This document shows, piece by piece, positions 51,544-60,709 of a DNA stretch of 64,000 nt; position 1 is the stretch's first letter; each line of letters begins with the position of its first letter. The notes below the pieces were generated by a model. That model saw only the letters and a list, made by a program, of their open reading frames with translations. It searched no databases and had not been told where the DNA came from. Where the stretch lies: NCBI RefSeq assembly GCF_002954775.1, contig NZ_PJME01000014.1:1-64000 (forward strand). Direction: 5' to 3'. This stretch comes from Streptomyces geranii. GTDB taxonomy: Bacteria > Actinomycetota > Actinomycetes > Streptomycetales > Streptomycetaceae. The translations under genes and the position numbers were made by a program.

Positions 51544-52155
51544 TCACTCCTCGCGCCACCTGAGGGAGCCGTCCACCACCAGCGGGCGCTGAACGTCCCA
51601 GTTGCCGCGTTCCGTTCCGTCGGCGAAGGAGCTGAGCAGCTCGCCCAGGGAGAGGGAAGCCGTCGGGTCGGTCTCGTCCGAGCCGACCTCGGTGTACTGC
51701 AGCACGCGAGGTCCGGAAGGCCCGAGGGAACCGGACGTCTCCAGGGCGTAGCCGTAGCAGGCGCCCTCGAAGTCCCAGACGACCGGGATCAAGGAGGGCT
51801 GCCAGTAGCCCTCGGCCTCCTGTGCGATGTTCAGCAGCCGGGCGCGCGTCGCGACCAGCTCCTCGCAGCCCAGGAGCACCTTGCCGAACGGGAAGATCGC
51901 CGAGTCCAGGTGCTTGACGGGCACCACACGCCCGTTGGGGAGAGTCCGCGCGGTGTCCTTCGCGCCGCTGCCGTTGTTCAGCCGCAGCAGCGCCTCCAGT
52001 ACGTCGGGGACGTCGAACCCCAGCGCCGTACGCAGACCGGCGATGTCCTCGTCCGTCGCCGGACCGCGCAGTGCCCGCGCCGAGACCGGCGCGTTCTCCG
52101 TGAGCCAGCGCACGATCCGCCGCCACGCCGACCGGACTTCCTCGGTCCCGTACAT
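51544..52155 (-). CDS. SMI1/KNR4 (SUKH) family protein
   Basis: The 203-residue protein has the SUKH pattern: PATDEDIAGLRTALGFDVPDVLEALLRLNNGSG, then LIPVVWDFEGACYGYALE. Bacterial members are often immunity proteins against secreted toxins, but stand-alone copies without a toxin, as here, are frequent and of unknown role. No toxin gene is adjacent. Confidence 0.8.
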   Translation of the reverse strand: MYGTEEVRSAWRRIVRWLTENAPVSARALRGPATDEDIAGLRTALGFDVPDVLEALLRLNNGSGAKDTARTLPNGRVVPVKHLDSAIFPFGKVLLGCEELVATRARLLNIAQEAEGYWQPSLIPVVWDFEGACYGYALETSGSLGPSGPRVLQYTEVGSDETDPTASLSLGELLSSFADGTERGNWDVQRPLVVDGSLRWREE

Positions 52156-52192
52156 TCGACCCTTTCTGGTTGGGCAGTGCCGGACTGATCCC

Positions 52193-53173
52193 TCAGCCCG
52201 TACCGGCGACCAGTGCCTCGCCGAGCGGGGTGCGCCGGTAGAGCACCGAGCGGCCGGACCGGCCGCGGACGAGAAGGCCCGCGTCTCGCAGGATGGCGAG
52301 GTGGTCGCCCACCGCGCCGGGGGTCATGGCGAGGCTTCGGGCGAGGTGGCTGGTGCTGGCCGGGGCGTCCAGCGCCAGCAGCAGCCGGGCTCGGGCCCGG
52401 CCGACCAGGGCGGTCAGGGCGTCCGGCCGGGGGACGCTCTCCTGTTCGCCCCAGAGGGCGGCGGTGCCGCGGGCACGGTAGACCAGGGTCCTGGGCCAGG
52501 GGTCGTCCAGGTGGGCGGCGATGTTCGCGACGAAGACCGAAGGGATCAGCAGGAGCCCGTCACCGGCGAGGCGTACCGCTCCGACGTCGGAGAAGTGGCC
52601 GATCTCGATACCGCCGGTCTGCCAGGCGATGCTCGGGTGCAGGCTCTCGATGGCGGTGACCCAGCCGTGTTCGCCGATCACACCCACCCTGTGTACGACA
52701 TCGCGCTCACAGATCGCGCGCAGTTGCGGCCAGTCCGCGGCGAGCAGCTCGTGCCAGGCCCGGTCCATCGCCTCGGCGATCCGGGCGACGGCGTCCGGCG
52801 AGTCCAGCACCGCGCGTACGCGGGGGTCGCGGGCGGTCGGGCCGGTCGCGTTGGTGGCGATCTCGTGGCGGGCCGCTTCCAGCGGGGTGGCCCGGATCGT
52901 GGCCAGGTCGTCCGCCCAGGTCTGGTTGAGGCCGCGCGGGGGCGGGGCGACGAAGTTCGGTCCGGACCGGGGGGTGTGCAGGGCGAGGACGACGTCCAGT
53001 TCGGTCTCGCGGCGAAGCCGTTCGAAGGCCGGCAGCAGCCGGGTGGCCCAGGCTCGCGGCAGCGGTCTGTCCTGGCCGGCGAGCGAACGCAGCAGGAAGC
53101 ACAGGTCCATCGTGGGCGACAGGGCGAAGCGGCTGCGCAGCAGGTCCTCGACGGAGACTTCGAAGCGGAGCAC
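52193..53173 (-). CDS. ArsR-type winged-helix regulator with DUF5937-like N-terminus
   Basis: In the 326-residue protein the DNA-binding domain lies at the C-terminus (LTALVGRARARLLLALDAPASTSHLARSLAMTPGAVGDHLAILRDAGLLVRGRSGRSVLYRRT). The N-terminal 230 residues resemble the DUF5937 region of such regulators. It is divergent from the MFS gene and most likely represses it. An exact 8-base inverted repeat lies between them. Confidence 0.85.
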   Translation of the reverse strand: MLRFEVSVEDLLRSRFALSPTMDLCFLLRSLAGQDRPLPRAWATRLLPAFERLRRETELDVVLALHTPRSGPNFVAPPPRGLNQTWADDLATIRATPLEAARHEIATNATGPTARDPRVRAVLDSPDAVARIAEAMDRAWHELLAADWPQLRAICERDVVHRVGVIGEHGWVTAIESLHPSIAWQTGGIEIGHFSDVGAVRLAGDGLLLIPSVFVANIAAHLDDPWPRTLVYRARGTAALWGEQESVPRPDALTALVGRARARLLLALDAPASTSHLARSLAMTPGAVGDHLAILRDAGLLVRGRSGRSVLYRRTPLGEALVAGTG

Positions 53174-53184
53174 CGCGCCATGCT

Positions 53185-53233
53185 ACCGAGGGCCGCCGAG
53201 GGCCGCCGAGGGCCACTGAGGGCTATCGAGGGA
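53185..53233. repeat. GAGGGCCGCC tandem repeat
   Basis: Ten-base units on the theme GCCGAGGGCC recur about four to five times with decay toward the right, just upstream of the ArsR-type gene. Confidence 0.6.
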
Positions 53234-53243
53234 CGTCTGCTCC

Positions 53244-53263
53244 GATTCGTCCAGCGACGAATC
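53244..53263. promoter_or_regulatory. Inverted repeat, likely ArsR operator
   Basis: GATTCGTC and GACGAATC are exact reverse complements around CAGC, midway between the ArsR-type gene and the MFS gene. The form suits an ArsR dimer controlling both genes. Confidence 0.6.
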
Positions 53264-53302
53264 ATTGGTGAGCGGCGCGGGCGCACGCCGAGGCTGGGCG
53301 TC

Positions 53303-54655
53303 ATGACCCAGACCGTCGGACCCGAACCCGGACCCGGACCCGAACCCGAACCCGAACCCGGACCCGAACCCGGACCCGTGCAGGGCGACCACCGTGCCAC
53401 CTACCGGGAGGTGCTGGCCGAGCCACGCTTCCGGCTGCTCTTCTCGACCCGCACCGTCGCGATCACCGCGGACGCGCTGCGGATCACCACGTTCTCGGTG
53501 CTGGTCTTCTCGGCCACCGGCTCCGCGCTGCTGAGCGCGCTGGCCTTCGGCATCGGCTTCATCCCGCAGCTGTTCGGCTCGCTGCTGCTGGGCTCACTGG
53601 CCGACCGGCTGCCGCCCCGCGCGCTCATCACCGGCGGCTACGCCCTGACGTGCGCCGCCGCCCTGCTGCTCGCCCTGGTGCCGATGCCGATCGCGGCAAG
53701 CCTCGGTGTCGTCGCGCTGGTCGCCCTCGCCACACCGGTGTTCCACGGCGCGTCGAGCCGACTGGTCGCGGAGTCGCTGGAGGGCGACGCCTACGTACTG
53801 GGCCGGTCGCTGAACAACATCGCCGGTGCCGGCGCGCAGTTGTTCGGCCTGGCACTGGGAGGCGCGGCGGTCGCGGCACTCGGCCCGCGCCGGGCACTCG
53901 CGGTGAGCGCTGTCCTGTACCTCGGCTGCGCGCTCGCCATCCGCATCAGACTGCCACGGCTGCGACCGGGAGGGTCCGGGGGCGAACCTGGCAGCGCGCG
54001 GGGCGACGGCGGGGCCGTCCGGACAAGCCTGCGCGGTACCGGCCTGCTGCTGCGCGGACGCACGGTACGACGACTGATGCTGGCCCAGTGGCTGCCCGTC
54101 ACGTTCGTGGCGAGCGCGGAGGGCCTCATCGTCGCCTACGCGGGAGAACGCCACTTCGCGCCCGGCTGGTACGCGGTACTGATGGGCTGTCTGCCGGTCG
54201 GCATGCTGGTCGGCGACCTACTGGTGGGCCGCCTGCTACGGCCGCCCACCCGGGAGCGACTGGTGGTCCCGTTGGCCGCGCTGATGGGCCTGCCGCTGAT
54301 CGGCTTCGCCGCCGAGCCCGGAGTGCCCGTCTCGTCGGCTCTGCTGCTGCTCAGCGGCCTCGGCTACGCCTACGGCCTGGGCCTGCAACGCCCCTTCCTG
54401 GACGCCCTGCCACAGGACGGCCAGGGCCAGGCCTTCGGCCTGCTCGGCTCCGGCAACATGACACTGCAGGGCGTCGGACCGGTCTGCTTCGGCGCGGTGG
54501 CCGCGGGCACGGGAACAGGCGGAGCGATCGCCTTGGCGGGCGGCGCGGCGGCGCTCACCGCCGGGTGGATCCTGACCTGGCACTCGCCGGCCTCTCCGGT
54601 TCCCGTCCCGAAGGGAGGGTTGACCCCCGCTGGCGGCGAAACGATATCTCTCTAG
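53303..54655 (+). CDS. MFS transporter
   Basis: The 450-residue, about 12-helix permease is of the macrolide-efflux-like kind (FRLLFSTRTVAITADALRITTFSVLVFSATGSALLSALAFG, GSLADRLPPRALITGGY). The first 30 residues are a Pro/Glu/Gly repeat (GPEPGPGPEPEPEPG) encoded by GACCCGAACCCG-type repeats. It is divergent from its likely repressor. The substrate is unknown. Its stop lies inside the vapBC control region. Confidence 0.88.
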   Translation: MTQTVGPEPGPGPEPEPEPGPEPGPVQGDHRATYREVLAEPRFRLLFSTRTVAITADALRITTFSVLVFSATGSALLSALAFGIGFIPQLFGSLLLGSLADRLPPRALITGGYALTCAAALLLALVPMPIAASLGVVALVALATPVFHGASSRLVAESLEGDAYVLGRSLNNIAGAGAQLFGLALGGAAVAALGPRRALAVSAVLYLGCALAIRIRLPRLRPGGSGGEPGSARGDGGAVRTSLRGTGLLLRGRTVRRLMLAQWLPVTFVASAEGLIVAYAGERHFAPGWYAVLMGCLPVGMLVGDLLVGRLLRPPTRERLVVPLAALMGLPLIGFAAEPGVPVSSALLLLSGLGYAYGLGLQRPFLDALPQDGQGQAFGLLGSGNMTLQGVGPVCFGAVAAGTGTGGAIALAGGAAALTAGWILTWHSPASPVPVPKGGLTPAGGETISL

Positions 54656-54675
54656 GTGTCTACGCGGTATCGTTT
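54620..54675 (+). promoter_or_regulatory. vapBC promoter and operator dyad
   Basis: AAACGATA (54639-54646) and TATCGTTT (54668-54675) are exact reverse complements 21 bases apart, and TTGACC (54620-54625) lies 17-18 bases before an ATATCT-like box that falls in the left arm. The dyad spans the end of the MFS gene. Ribbon-helix-helix antitoxins usually bind such dyads. Confidence 0.5.
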
Positions 54676-54711
54676 TATGTCGGCAACCTCTCTGGAATGG
54701 CGGTAAGGACC

Positions 54712-54954
54712 ATGGCGCGGACAGTCATCGACCTCGACGAAGAGATGGTCGCCCAGGCCATGCGCATCTTCGGCACCAAGACGAAGGCGAAGGCCGTGCG
54801 CCTGGCCATGGAGGACGCGGTCAAGCGCCATCTGCGCCAGGAGTTCTTCGACGCCATGGACTCGGGCGAACTCGATTTCAGCGAGATCGTCGAGAACACC
54901 GGCCCTCGCAACGCCGACGGCTCGCTCAAGCGAACGGGTGGCCGGGCAGCCTGA
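54712..54954 (+). CDS. vapB: VapB-type antitoxin
   Basis: The 80-residue protein has an N-terminal ribbon-helix-helix segment (ARTVIDLDEEMVAQAMRIFGTKTKAKAVRLAMEDAVKRH) and a C-terminal toxin-binding tail (FDAMDSGELDFSEIVENTG). The ATG at 54712 has AAGG upstream; an ATG at 54697 would add five residues. Its stop overlaps the toxin start by one base (TGATG), as expected for a VapBC operon. Confidence 0.9.
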   Translation: MARTVIDLDEEMVAQAMRIFGTKTKAKAVRLAMEDAVKRHLRQEFFDAMDSGELDFSEIVENTGPRNADGSLKRTGGRAA

Positions 54955-55373
54955 TGCGGGACCGCTATCTGATCGACAAGTCCGCTCTGGCGCGATGGTC
55001 GAAACCGCAGGTCAAAGAGGTGCTCAAACCGTTGCACGAGCGCTACCTGCTCGCCGTGTGCCATCCCACCGAATACGAGATGGTGCACTCCGCCCGCACC
55101 ACCGCAGAGGCCACCCGCATCAGTACCTGGCTCCACGCCTTCGACTACCTGGCCTGTGACGAGAACACTTTCACCCGCGCGCTGGAAACCCAACGCCACG
55201 CCCTGAACGCGGGCTTCCATCGGGCCCTGTCCCTGCCCGATCTGCTCATTGCCGCCACGGCGGAACTGCACCGGCGGACGGTCCTTCACTACGACGGCGA
55301 CTTCGACATGATCGGCGACATCACCGGACAGCCGACCCAATGGGTGGTTCCCCCGGGTTCCGCCGACGGGTGA
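54954..55373 (+). CDS. vapC: VapC-type PIN-domain ribonuclease toxin
   Basis: The 139-residue PIN nuclease has the acidic set visible: Asp8 in YLIDKSAL, Glu40/42 in PTEYEMV, Asp96 in LSLPDLLIAA and Asp114/116 in HYDGDFD. VapC toxins cut tRNA or rRNA when not held by VapB. All metal-binding positions are present, so it looks active. It is coupled to vapB. Confidence 0.9.
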   Translation: MRDRYLIDKSALARWSKPQVKEVLKPLHERYLLAVCHPTEYEMVHSARTTAEATRISTWLHAFDYLACDENTFTRALETQRHALNAGFHRALSLPDLLIAATAELHRRTVLHYDGDFDMIGDITGQPTQWVVPPGSADG

Positions 55374-55427
55374 GGACGCCGCCACCGTCCTGACCGGGTT
55401 GGTGTGCGGCTACGGCTACGGCTACAG

Positions 55428-55721
55428 CTACGGCTGACCGGGGCCCAGGGACACCTCGGCGGAGTACACGGGCTCGGTGTCCGGGGCCGGGGTCGGCTCC
55501 GTGAAGCATTCCAGGAGCAACTCGCCCCGCAGGTCTTCCAGTTCGTCGCGCGCCTCCGCGAGGAACCTGGTCGCCCACGCCTCCAGGGACGAGTCGCGCA
55601 GGGCGGCGTTCGACACCTGGTTGAACTCCGGCCCGCCCAGCCCCTGCCAGCCGAGCCACTGCTCCTGGGCGACGCGGATGCGGACGCGGTACCAGTACGG
55701 CTGCCAGTACGGCTTCCTCAT
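55428..55721 (-). CDS. Small hypothetical protein coupled to a TetR gene
   Basis: The 97-residue protein starts with an aromatic run (RKPYWQPYWYRVRIRVAQEQWLGWQGLGG), then a charged helix (LAEARDELEDLRGELLLE). I do not recognise it. Its ATG overlaps the TetR stop (ATGA), so the two are made together. The 3' end overlaps a hexamer repeat GGCTAC at 55410-55437. Confidence 0.65.
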   Translation of the reverse strand: MRKPYWQPYWYRVRIRVAQEQWLGWQGLGGPEFNQVSNAALRDSSLEAWATRFLAEARDELEDLRGELLLECFTEPTPAPDTEPVYSAEVSLGPGQP

Positions 55722-56296
55722 CGCGAGTCCGGGGCGGGGACGGCGTTGTCGACCAGGACGGTCGCGATCGCGGCGGCGGTGGTGAACGCCTCCGTGTCGA
55801 GGACCCGGCCGCGGGCCGAGGCGCCGTCCAGGAGCAACGCCAGCTGCTCGCCCAGCTGTTCGGGGTCGGCGGCGCCGGCCTCGCGCGCGGTGTCGGTGAG
55901 CCGGGCCGCGAAGGCGATCTTGTAGTCGCGGGCGTACACACGCGCCGGGTGCGCCGGGTCGGGGATCTCGACGGCCGCCGCGATGAACGGACACAGGGGC
56001 GCGTGCGCCTCGAACGCGGCGAGGAGCCGTTCGCGAGGTGTGAGGTCGGTGCGGTCGAACACCTCGGGCAGGATCTCCGGATCGAACCGCCGCAGACACT
56101 CGGCGACCAGCTCGTCCTTGCCGCCGAAGTGCTGGTAGAGCGTGCGCTTGGACACCGCGGCCACCGCGCAGAGCTGGTCCATGCCGGTGCAGTTGATGCC
56201 CTGCTCGCGGAACAACCGCTGTGACGCGCTGACGATCCGCTCACGCGCGCCCCTGCCGCGACGCAGCCCCCGCGGCCCCTTCTCCGACTCGGTCAC
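55718..56296 (-). CDS. TetR-family regulator
   Basis: The 192-residue protein has the TetR helix-turn-helix (RERIVSASQRLFREQGINCTGMDQLCAVAAVSKRTLYQHFGGKDELV) and a ligand domain with ARDYKIAFAARLTDTAREAG. The GTG at 56296 (VTESEKGPRG) is preferred; an ATG at 56368 would add 24 residues of poor quality. It is divergent from the DUF3500 gene, which it may control. Confidence 0.87.
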   Translation of the reverse strand: MTESEKGPRGLRRGRGARERIVSASQRLFREQGINCTGMDQLCAVAAVSKRTLYQHFGGKDELVAECLRRFDPEILPEVFDRTDLTPRERLLAAFEAHAPLCPFIAAAVEIPDPAHPARVYARDYKIAFAARLTDTAREAGAADPEQLGEQLALLLDGASARGRVLDTEAFTTAAAIATVLVDNAVPAPDSR

Positions 56297-56408
56297 ATGC
56301 CCAACGTAGCCCACTGCGGTACGGATCGGTGTGCATAGCTTCCTGCGGAGCCTGATGGGCGAGGGCACCCTTCAGGTTTCCCTCAGCTGGGCCCCTCACC
56401 GTGTGTCC

Positions 56409-57749
56409 ATGACAGCACACCGCCCCCGTACTCCCGAAGCCGAGCGCAGCCGCCGCTGGTTCATGAACAAGGCGCTGCTCACCGGCGGAGTCGCCGCCCT
56501 GGCGACCATGACCGGCTGTTCCTCCGGTTCCTCCGACTCTTCCGGCACCGCTGGTTCCGCCTCCTACGGCGGGCCGCCGAGCGGTATGCCCTCCGGCGGG
56601 CCCGGTGGCGGTGCCCCCGGTGGCGGGGGAGGCATGGGGCCCGGGGCCAGTGAGGTCAAGTACGCCGACTTCACCGGGGTCACCACCGACGGGAAGGTCG
56701 TCGACGACCTCTACTCCGTCCACTCCACCGGCGTCTCCACCGACGCCCTCGTCAAGGCCGCGCAGGCGTTCCTCGACGGGCTCTCCAGCGCCCAGCGGAA
56801 GTCCTGCGTGTTCGACGTGGACGACGACGAATGGCTGAAGTGGAGCAACGTCGACGGGTACGAGCGCCAGGGCGTCCGGATGGGCGACATCACCGACAAG
56901 CAGCGCGACCTCGGGTACGCGCTCCTCGGCACCGCGCTCTCCGCCGACGGGCTCACCCAGACCCGCAACATCATGAAGCTCAACGCGTTCCTCGGCGACT
57001 ACAGCGGCGGTGGCCGGGACACCCTCACCGAAGGCGCCTACTTCTTCACCTTCATGGGGACCCCCTCCACCAGCAAGCCCTGGGGGTTCCAGTACGAGGG
57101 TCACCACGTCGCCATCAACTACTTCGTCCTCGGCGACCAGGTCGTCATGACCCCGACCTTCATGGGCTCCGAGCCGACCTCGGCCACGTACAAGGGCGAG
57201 AAGATCACCACCTTCAAGAAGGAGACCACCGCCGGTCTGGCGGCGCTGCGCGCGCTCACCGACGCCCAGCGCAAGAAGGTCATCTCCTCCGAGACCAAAG
57301 CCGGCGACAACCTCAAGGCCGGTGCCGGTCAGGACAACCTCAAGCTCGCCTACCAGGGCCTGGCCGCCGCCGAGTTCGGTGACACCGCGCGCGCAAAGCT
57401 GCTCGACCTCGTGCGCGTCTACGTCGGCAACATGGCCGACGCGCACGCCGAGGTACGGATGTCCGAGGTGGAGGAACATCTCGACGACACGTACTTCTAC
57501 TGGATCGGCGAGACCAAGGATTCGTCAGCCTTCTACTACCGCGTGCACAGTCCCGTCGTACTCATCGAGTACGACGCCCAGTCGCCCCTCGCCTACGGCA
57601 ACAAGTCGTCGAGCGGGAACGGCGGCGGAGGCATGGGCGGGCCCGGTGGTACGCCCACGCAGCAGCACATCCACACCATCGTCCGCACCCCCAACGGGGG
57701 CGACTACGGTGTGGATCTGCTCAAGCTCCATCTGCAGAACGACCACTGA
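56409..57749 (+). CDS. DUF3500 lipoprotein, probably Tat-exported
   Basis: The 446-residue protein starts with RSRRWFMNKALLTGGVAALATMTGC, a twin-arginine leader with a lipobox cysteine near 37. A Gly/Pro/Ser linker follows, then the DUF3500 domain (LVKAAQAFLDGLSSAQRKSCVFDVDDDEW, GYALLGTALSADGLTQ, HIHTIVRTPNGGDYG). The function is unknown. The ATG at 56409 gives the full leader; one at 56463 would lose the arginine pair. Confidence 0.85.
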   Translation: MTAHRPRTPEAERSRRWFMNKALLTGGVAALATMTGCSSGSSDSSGTAGSASYGGPPSGMPSGGPGGGAPGGGGGMGPGASEVKYADFTGVTTDGKVVDDLYSVHSTGVSTDALVKAAQAFLDGLSSAQRKSCVFDVDDDEWLKWSNVDGYERQGVRMGDITDKQRDLGYALLGTALSADGLTQTRNIMKLNAFLGDYSGGGRDTLTEGAYFFTFMGTPSTSKPWGFQYEGHHVAINYFVLGDQVVMTPTFMGSEPTSATYKGEKITTFKKETTAGLAALRALTDAQRKKVISSETKAGDNLKAGAGQDNLKLAYQGLAAAEFGDTARAKLLDLVRVYVGNMADAHAEVRMSEVEEHLDDTYFYWIGETKDSSAFYYRVHSPVVLIEYDAQSPLAYGNKSSSGNGGGGMGGPGGTPTQQHIHTIVRTPNGGDYGVDLLKLHLQNDH

Positions 57750-57757
57750 GCCCCCAG

Positions 57758-57774
57758 CCGGCCCCATGGGCCGG
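57758..57774. terminator. Hairpin between convergent genes
   Basis: CCGGCCC and GGGCCGG flank CAT in the 30 bases between the DUF3500 gene and the convergent aminotransferase gene. Confidence 0.6.
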
Positions 57775-57779
57775 TGGGA

Positions 57780-59426
57780 TCAGCTGACCTGGCCCATGCC
57801 CGCCGCGTTCGGCCAGCTCTGGGCGGCGGGCCAGCCCGTCGCCGGGGCCGGGGCAAGGCCAGGGCCGGTCGTGCCGCGGACCTGGGCGGCCGTGAGGCCG
57901 TTGCGGGCCGGGACGCCGGACGGGGTCGGCTGCTGCTGGCCCATCGGCATCTGGGGCTGCTGCATCTGCATCTGCGGCTGGGGGACCGGCTGCTGCGGCT
58001 GCTGCATGGGTGCCTGCATCTGCATCTGCATGCCCGGACCGCCGTAGCTCTGCATGCCCTGGCCGCCGTAACTCTGCGCGGCCATCGCGGCCGGCATCTG
58101 CATGGCGGCGGGCATCGGCATCGGGGGTGCCATGCCCGGTATGCCGGTACCGGCTGCCGCGGCGGCTGCGAGCCCCGGCATACCGGTACCGAGGGCCTGA
58201 GCGGCTAGGCCCGGCATACCGCCCCCGTTGGTGGCACTGACCAGCCGGTCCACGGCCGCCGTACCCGAGCTGTAGTTGGCCGCTGCGGCCAGCTCGGGGA
58301 CGGCGGCTCCCCTCCGGGTCCCGTAGAGCACCTGTTCCAGGCCGGACACCAGGCGACGTACGTCCGTCTGGGGGCGCACCACGAGACGTACGAAGCGGCT
58401 GGAGGAGCCGATCTTGTTGCCGCACTCGCGGATCAGGATGCGGTGCTCGGTGAGCATCCGGTCCCGGACCACGGTGCCCTCGGCGCCGACGGGAAGGCGC
58501 ACGAAGAGGAAGTTGCCCTGCGACGGGTAGACCGTCAGACCGGGCAGGGAGGAGAGCTGGCTCGCCATGTCGAGGCGGTCGCGGCGCACCTGCTGGAGGC
58601 TCTGCATGTACTCGGCGCCGTGCTCCTTGAGCATGAACACCACGTACTCGGCGAAGGCGTTGAGGTTCCACTTCGGCAGCATGGAGCGGACGCGGCCCGC
58701 GAGCGACGGGTTGGCGACCATGTAGCCGAAGCGGATGCCGTGCAGACCGAAGTTCTTGCCGAGGCTGCGCAGGACGATCACGTTGGGGCGGATCATCGCC
58801 TCCTGCACGACGCTCGGCTCGGCCTCCGCGTCGGCGAACTCCAGGAACGACTCGTCGATGATGATCAGGTCGAGGTCGGCCATCGCGTCCATGAACTGCA
58901 CGAGCGCGTGCTTGTGCAGGAAGCCGCCGTCGGGGTTGTTCGGGTTGCAGATGACGGCGACCCGGGTGCCGCGCGCGCGGATGAACTCGGCGTACTGGGC
59001 GAGGTCGAGGTTGAAGCCGCTGGACTCCTGGAGCGGGAACATGTCGACCCGCTTGCCGGTCTCCATGGGCTGGTCGGTCCAGCGGCCGAAGGTGGGGACG
59101 GGGACGGCGAGGGATTCACGCACCAGCAAGTGGTCGATCCACGTGATGAGTTCGGTCGAGCCGTTGCCCATCGCCACCGCCTGCGGCGGCAGTTGGAGCA
59201 GGTTGCACAGCTCGGCCGTGATCGTGTCGGCGCTGCTCGGGTAGTACGTGATGATGTCCCGCAGCCGTGCGGACATGGTGTCCATCATGGCCGGGGTGGG
59301 GAAGTACGGGTTGCACGGGATGCAGAAGTCGACCGGACCGGTCCCGTCGCTCTCTCGCGCCAGCGCAGCCATCGAGGGGCTGTGCGCCGCCGTGCTGCGA
59401 AAGAGCGAGGTGACGTTGTCGGCCAT
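57780..59426 (-). CDS. PLP aminotransferase (HisC/CobC-like) with Met/Gln-rich tail
   Basis: In the 548-residue protein residues 20-370 form a class I/II aminotransferase fold: VICNPNNPDGG, LIIIDESFLEF, LRSLGKNFGLHGIRFGY with the PLP lysine, and FVRLVV. It resembles histidinol-phosphate aminotransferase and threonine-phosphate decarboxylase. The last 150 residues are low-complexity Met, Gln, Pro, Gly and Ala (MQMQMQAPMQQPQQPVPQPQ), unusual for this family. GGAGG precedes the ATG at 59426. The substrate is unknown. Confidence 0.85.
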   Translation of the reverse strand: MADNVTSLFRSTAAHSPSMAALARESDGTGPVDFCIPCNPYFPTPAMMDTMSARLRDIITYYPSSADTITAELCNLLQLPPQAVAMGNGSTELITWIDHLLVRESLAVPVPTFGRWTDQPMETGKRVDMFPLQESSGFNLDLAQYAEFIRARGTRVAVICNPNNPDGGFLHKHALVQFMDAMADLDLIIIDESFLEFADAEAEPSVVQEAMIRPNVIVLRSLGKNFGLHGIRFGYMVANPSLAGRVRSMLPKWNLNAFAEYVVFMLKEHGAEYMQSLQQVRRDRLDMASQLSSLPGLTVYPSQGNFLFVRLPVGAEGTVVRDRMLTEHRILIRECGNKIGSSSRFVRLVVRPQTDVRRLVSGLEQVLYGTRRGAAVPELAAAANYSSGTAAVDRLVSATNGGGMPGLAAQALGTGMPGLAAAAAAGTGIPGMAPPMPMPAAMQMPAAMAAQSYGGQGMQSYGGPGMQMQMQAPMQQPQQPVPQPQMQMQQPQMPMGQQQPTPSGVPARNGLTAAQVRGTTGPGLAPAPATGWPAAQSWPNAAGMGQVS

Positions 59427-59626
59427 GGAACCTCCGTGTGTGGCGGACCCGTTGGGGAGGACGGGCCCTCCGACTCTTGGGTGGCCCGCGCGGGGGAGCA
59501 CGGGCCGCCACTAGATACGGATGCCTGTGGGGCGCTGTTCAACCGCTGTGGTTTTGGTAGGAAATTGTGAAACCCCTGTGAAACCGATGACCATTCTCCG
59601 GCATCCGCCACCTCGGTCGACGACGC

Positions 59627-60673
59627 TCACGTCCCGAATGAGTGGATCGTCGATGTGTGATAGGTCTCACCGGGACGCAGCACCGTGGACGGGAAGTCCG
59701 GCCGGTTGGGGGAGTCCGGGAAGTGCTGGGTCTCCAGGCACAGCGCGTCGCCCTGGCGGTGGATCGCGCCGCCGCTCCCGACGAGGGTGCCGTCGAGGAA
59801 GTTGCCCGAGTAGAACTGCAGGCCGGGCTCGGTGGTCGCGATCCTCAACGTCCGCCCGGAGACGGGGTCCTTGAGGGTGGCGATGTGCTCGGGCTCGGCC
59901 GTGACGCCCTTGTCGAGCACCCAGTTGTGGTCGAACCCCTTGGCGTACAGCAGCTGTTGGTCGGCGGTGCGCAGATCGGCGCCGATCGTCTTCGGCACCC
60001 GGAAGTCGAAGGGCGTGCCCGCGACCTCGGCCGGCGCACCGGCGGGGATCAGACCGGCGTCCACGGGGGTGTAGCGGGCGGCGGCGATCTCCAGTTCGTG
60101 CCCGAGGACCGAACCGGCGTTCTCGCCCGCCAGGTTCCAGTAGACGTGGTTGGTGAGGTTGACGACCGTGGCCCGGTCGGTCGTCGCCTCGTAGTCGATC
60201 CGCCAGTCGCCGTCCCCGGTGAGGGTGTAGGTGACGGTCGTCGTGAGCGTGCCGGGGAAGCCCATCTCGCCGTCGGCGCTGGTGAGTCGGAGGACCAGCC
60301 CGACATCCGTACCGCGCTCGAAGGGCTCGACCTCCCACACGGCCTTGTCGAAGCCCGCGCTGCCGCCGTGCAGGCTGTTCTCGCCGTCGTTGACCGACAG
60401 TTGGTGGTCCGTGCCGTCCAGGGTGAAGCGGCCCGCGCCGATCCGGTTGCCGTACCGGCCGATCAGCGCGCCGAAGTAGGGGCTCGCCGCGACATAGTCG
60501 TCGAGGTCGTCGAAGCCCAGGGAGACATTGGCGTACCGGCCCTCGCGGTCCGGGATCTCCAGGGACTGCACGATCCCGCCGTACGACAGGACCCGCAGCC
60601 GGGTGCCGCCGTTCTCCACCGACCAGCGGTGGATCTCCGTACCGTCGGGGAGTTTGCCGAAGAGTTCCTTCAC
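59627..60673 (-). CDS. galM: Aldose 1-epimerase
   Basis: The 348-residue mutarotase interconverts alpha and beta anomers of galactose, glucose or arabinose. It shows YGGIVQSLEIPDREG, ALIGRYGNRIGAGRF, ENSLHGG with a catalytic-region His, LTNHVYWNL with the second His, and GLQFYSGNF and LETQHFPDSPN with the Glu base. The GTG at 60673 has GGAGG ten bases upstream. It follows the ABC transporter operon after a terminator, so it is made at a lower level or from its own promoter. Confidence 0.93.
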   Translation of the reverse strand: MKELFGKLPDGTEIHRWSVENGGTRLRVLSYGGIVQSLEIPDREGRYANVSLGFDDLDDYVAASPYFGALIGRYGNRIGAGRFTLDGTDHQLSVNDGENSLHGGSAGFDKAVWEVEPFERGTDVGLVLRLTSADGEMGFPGTLTTTVTYTLTGDGDWRIDYEATTDRATVVNLTNHVYWNLAGENAGSVLGHELEIAAARYTPVDAGLIPAGAPAEVAGTPFDFRVPKTIGADLRTADQQLLYAKGFDHNWVLDKGVTAEPEHIATLKDPVSGRTLRIATTEPGLQFYSGNFLDGTLVGSGGAIHRQGDALCLETQHFPDSPNRPDFPSTVLRPGETYHTSTIHSFGT

Positions 60674-60709
60674 GGTGTTCCCGCCTCCATGACCACGTAC
60701 AAAGCCGAA

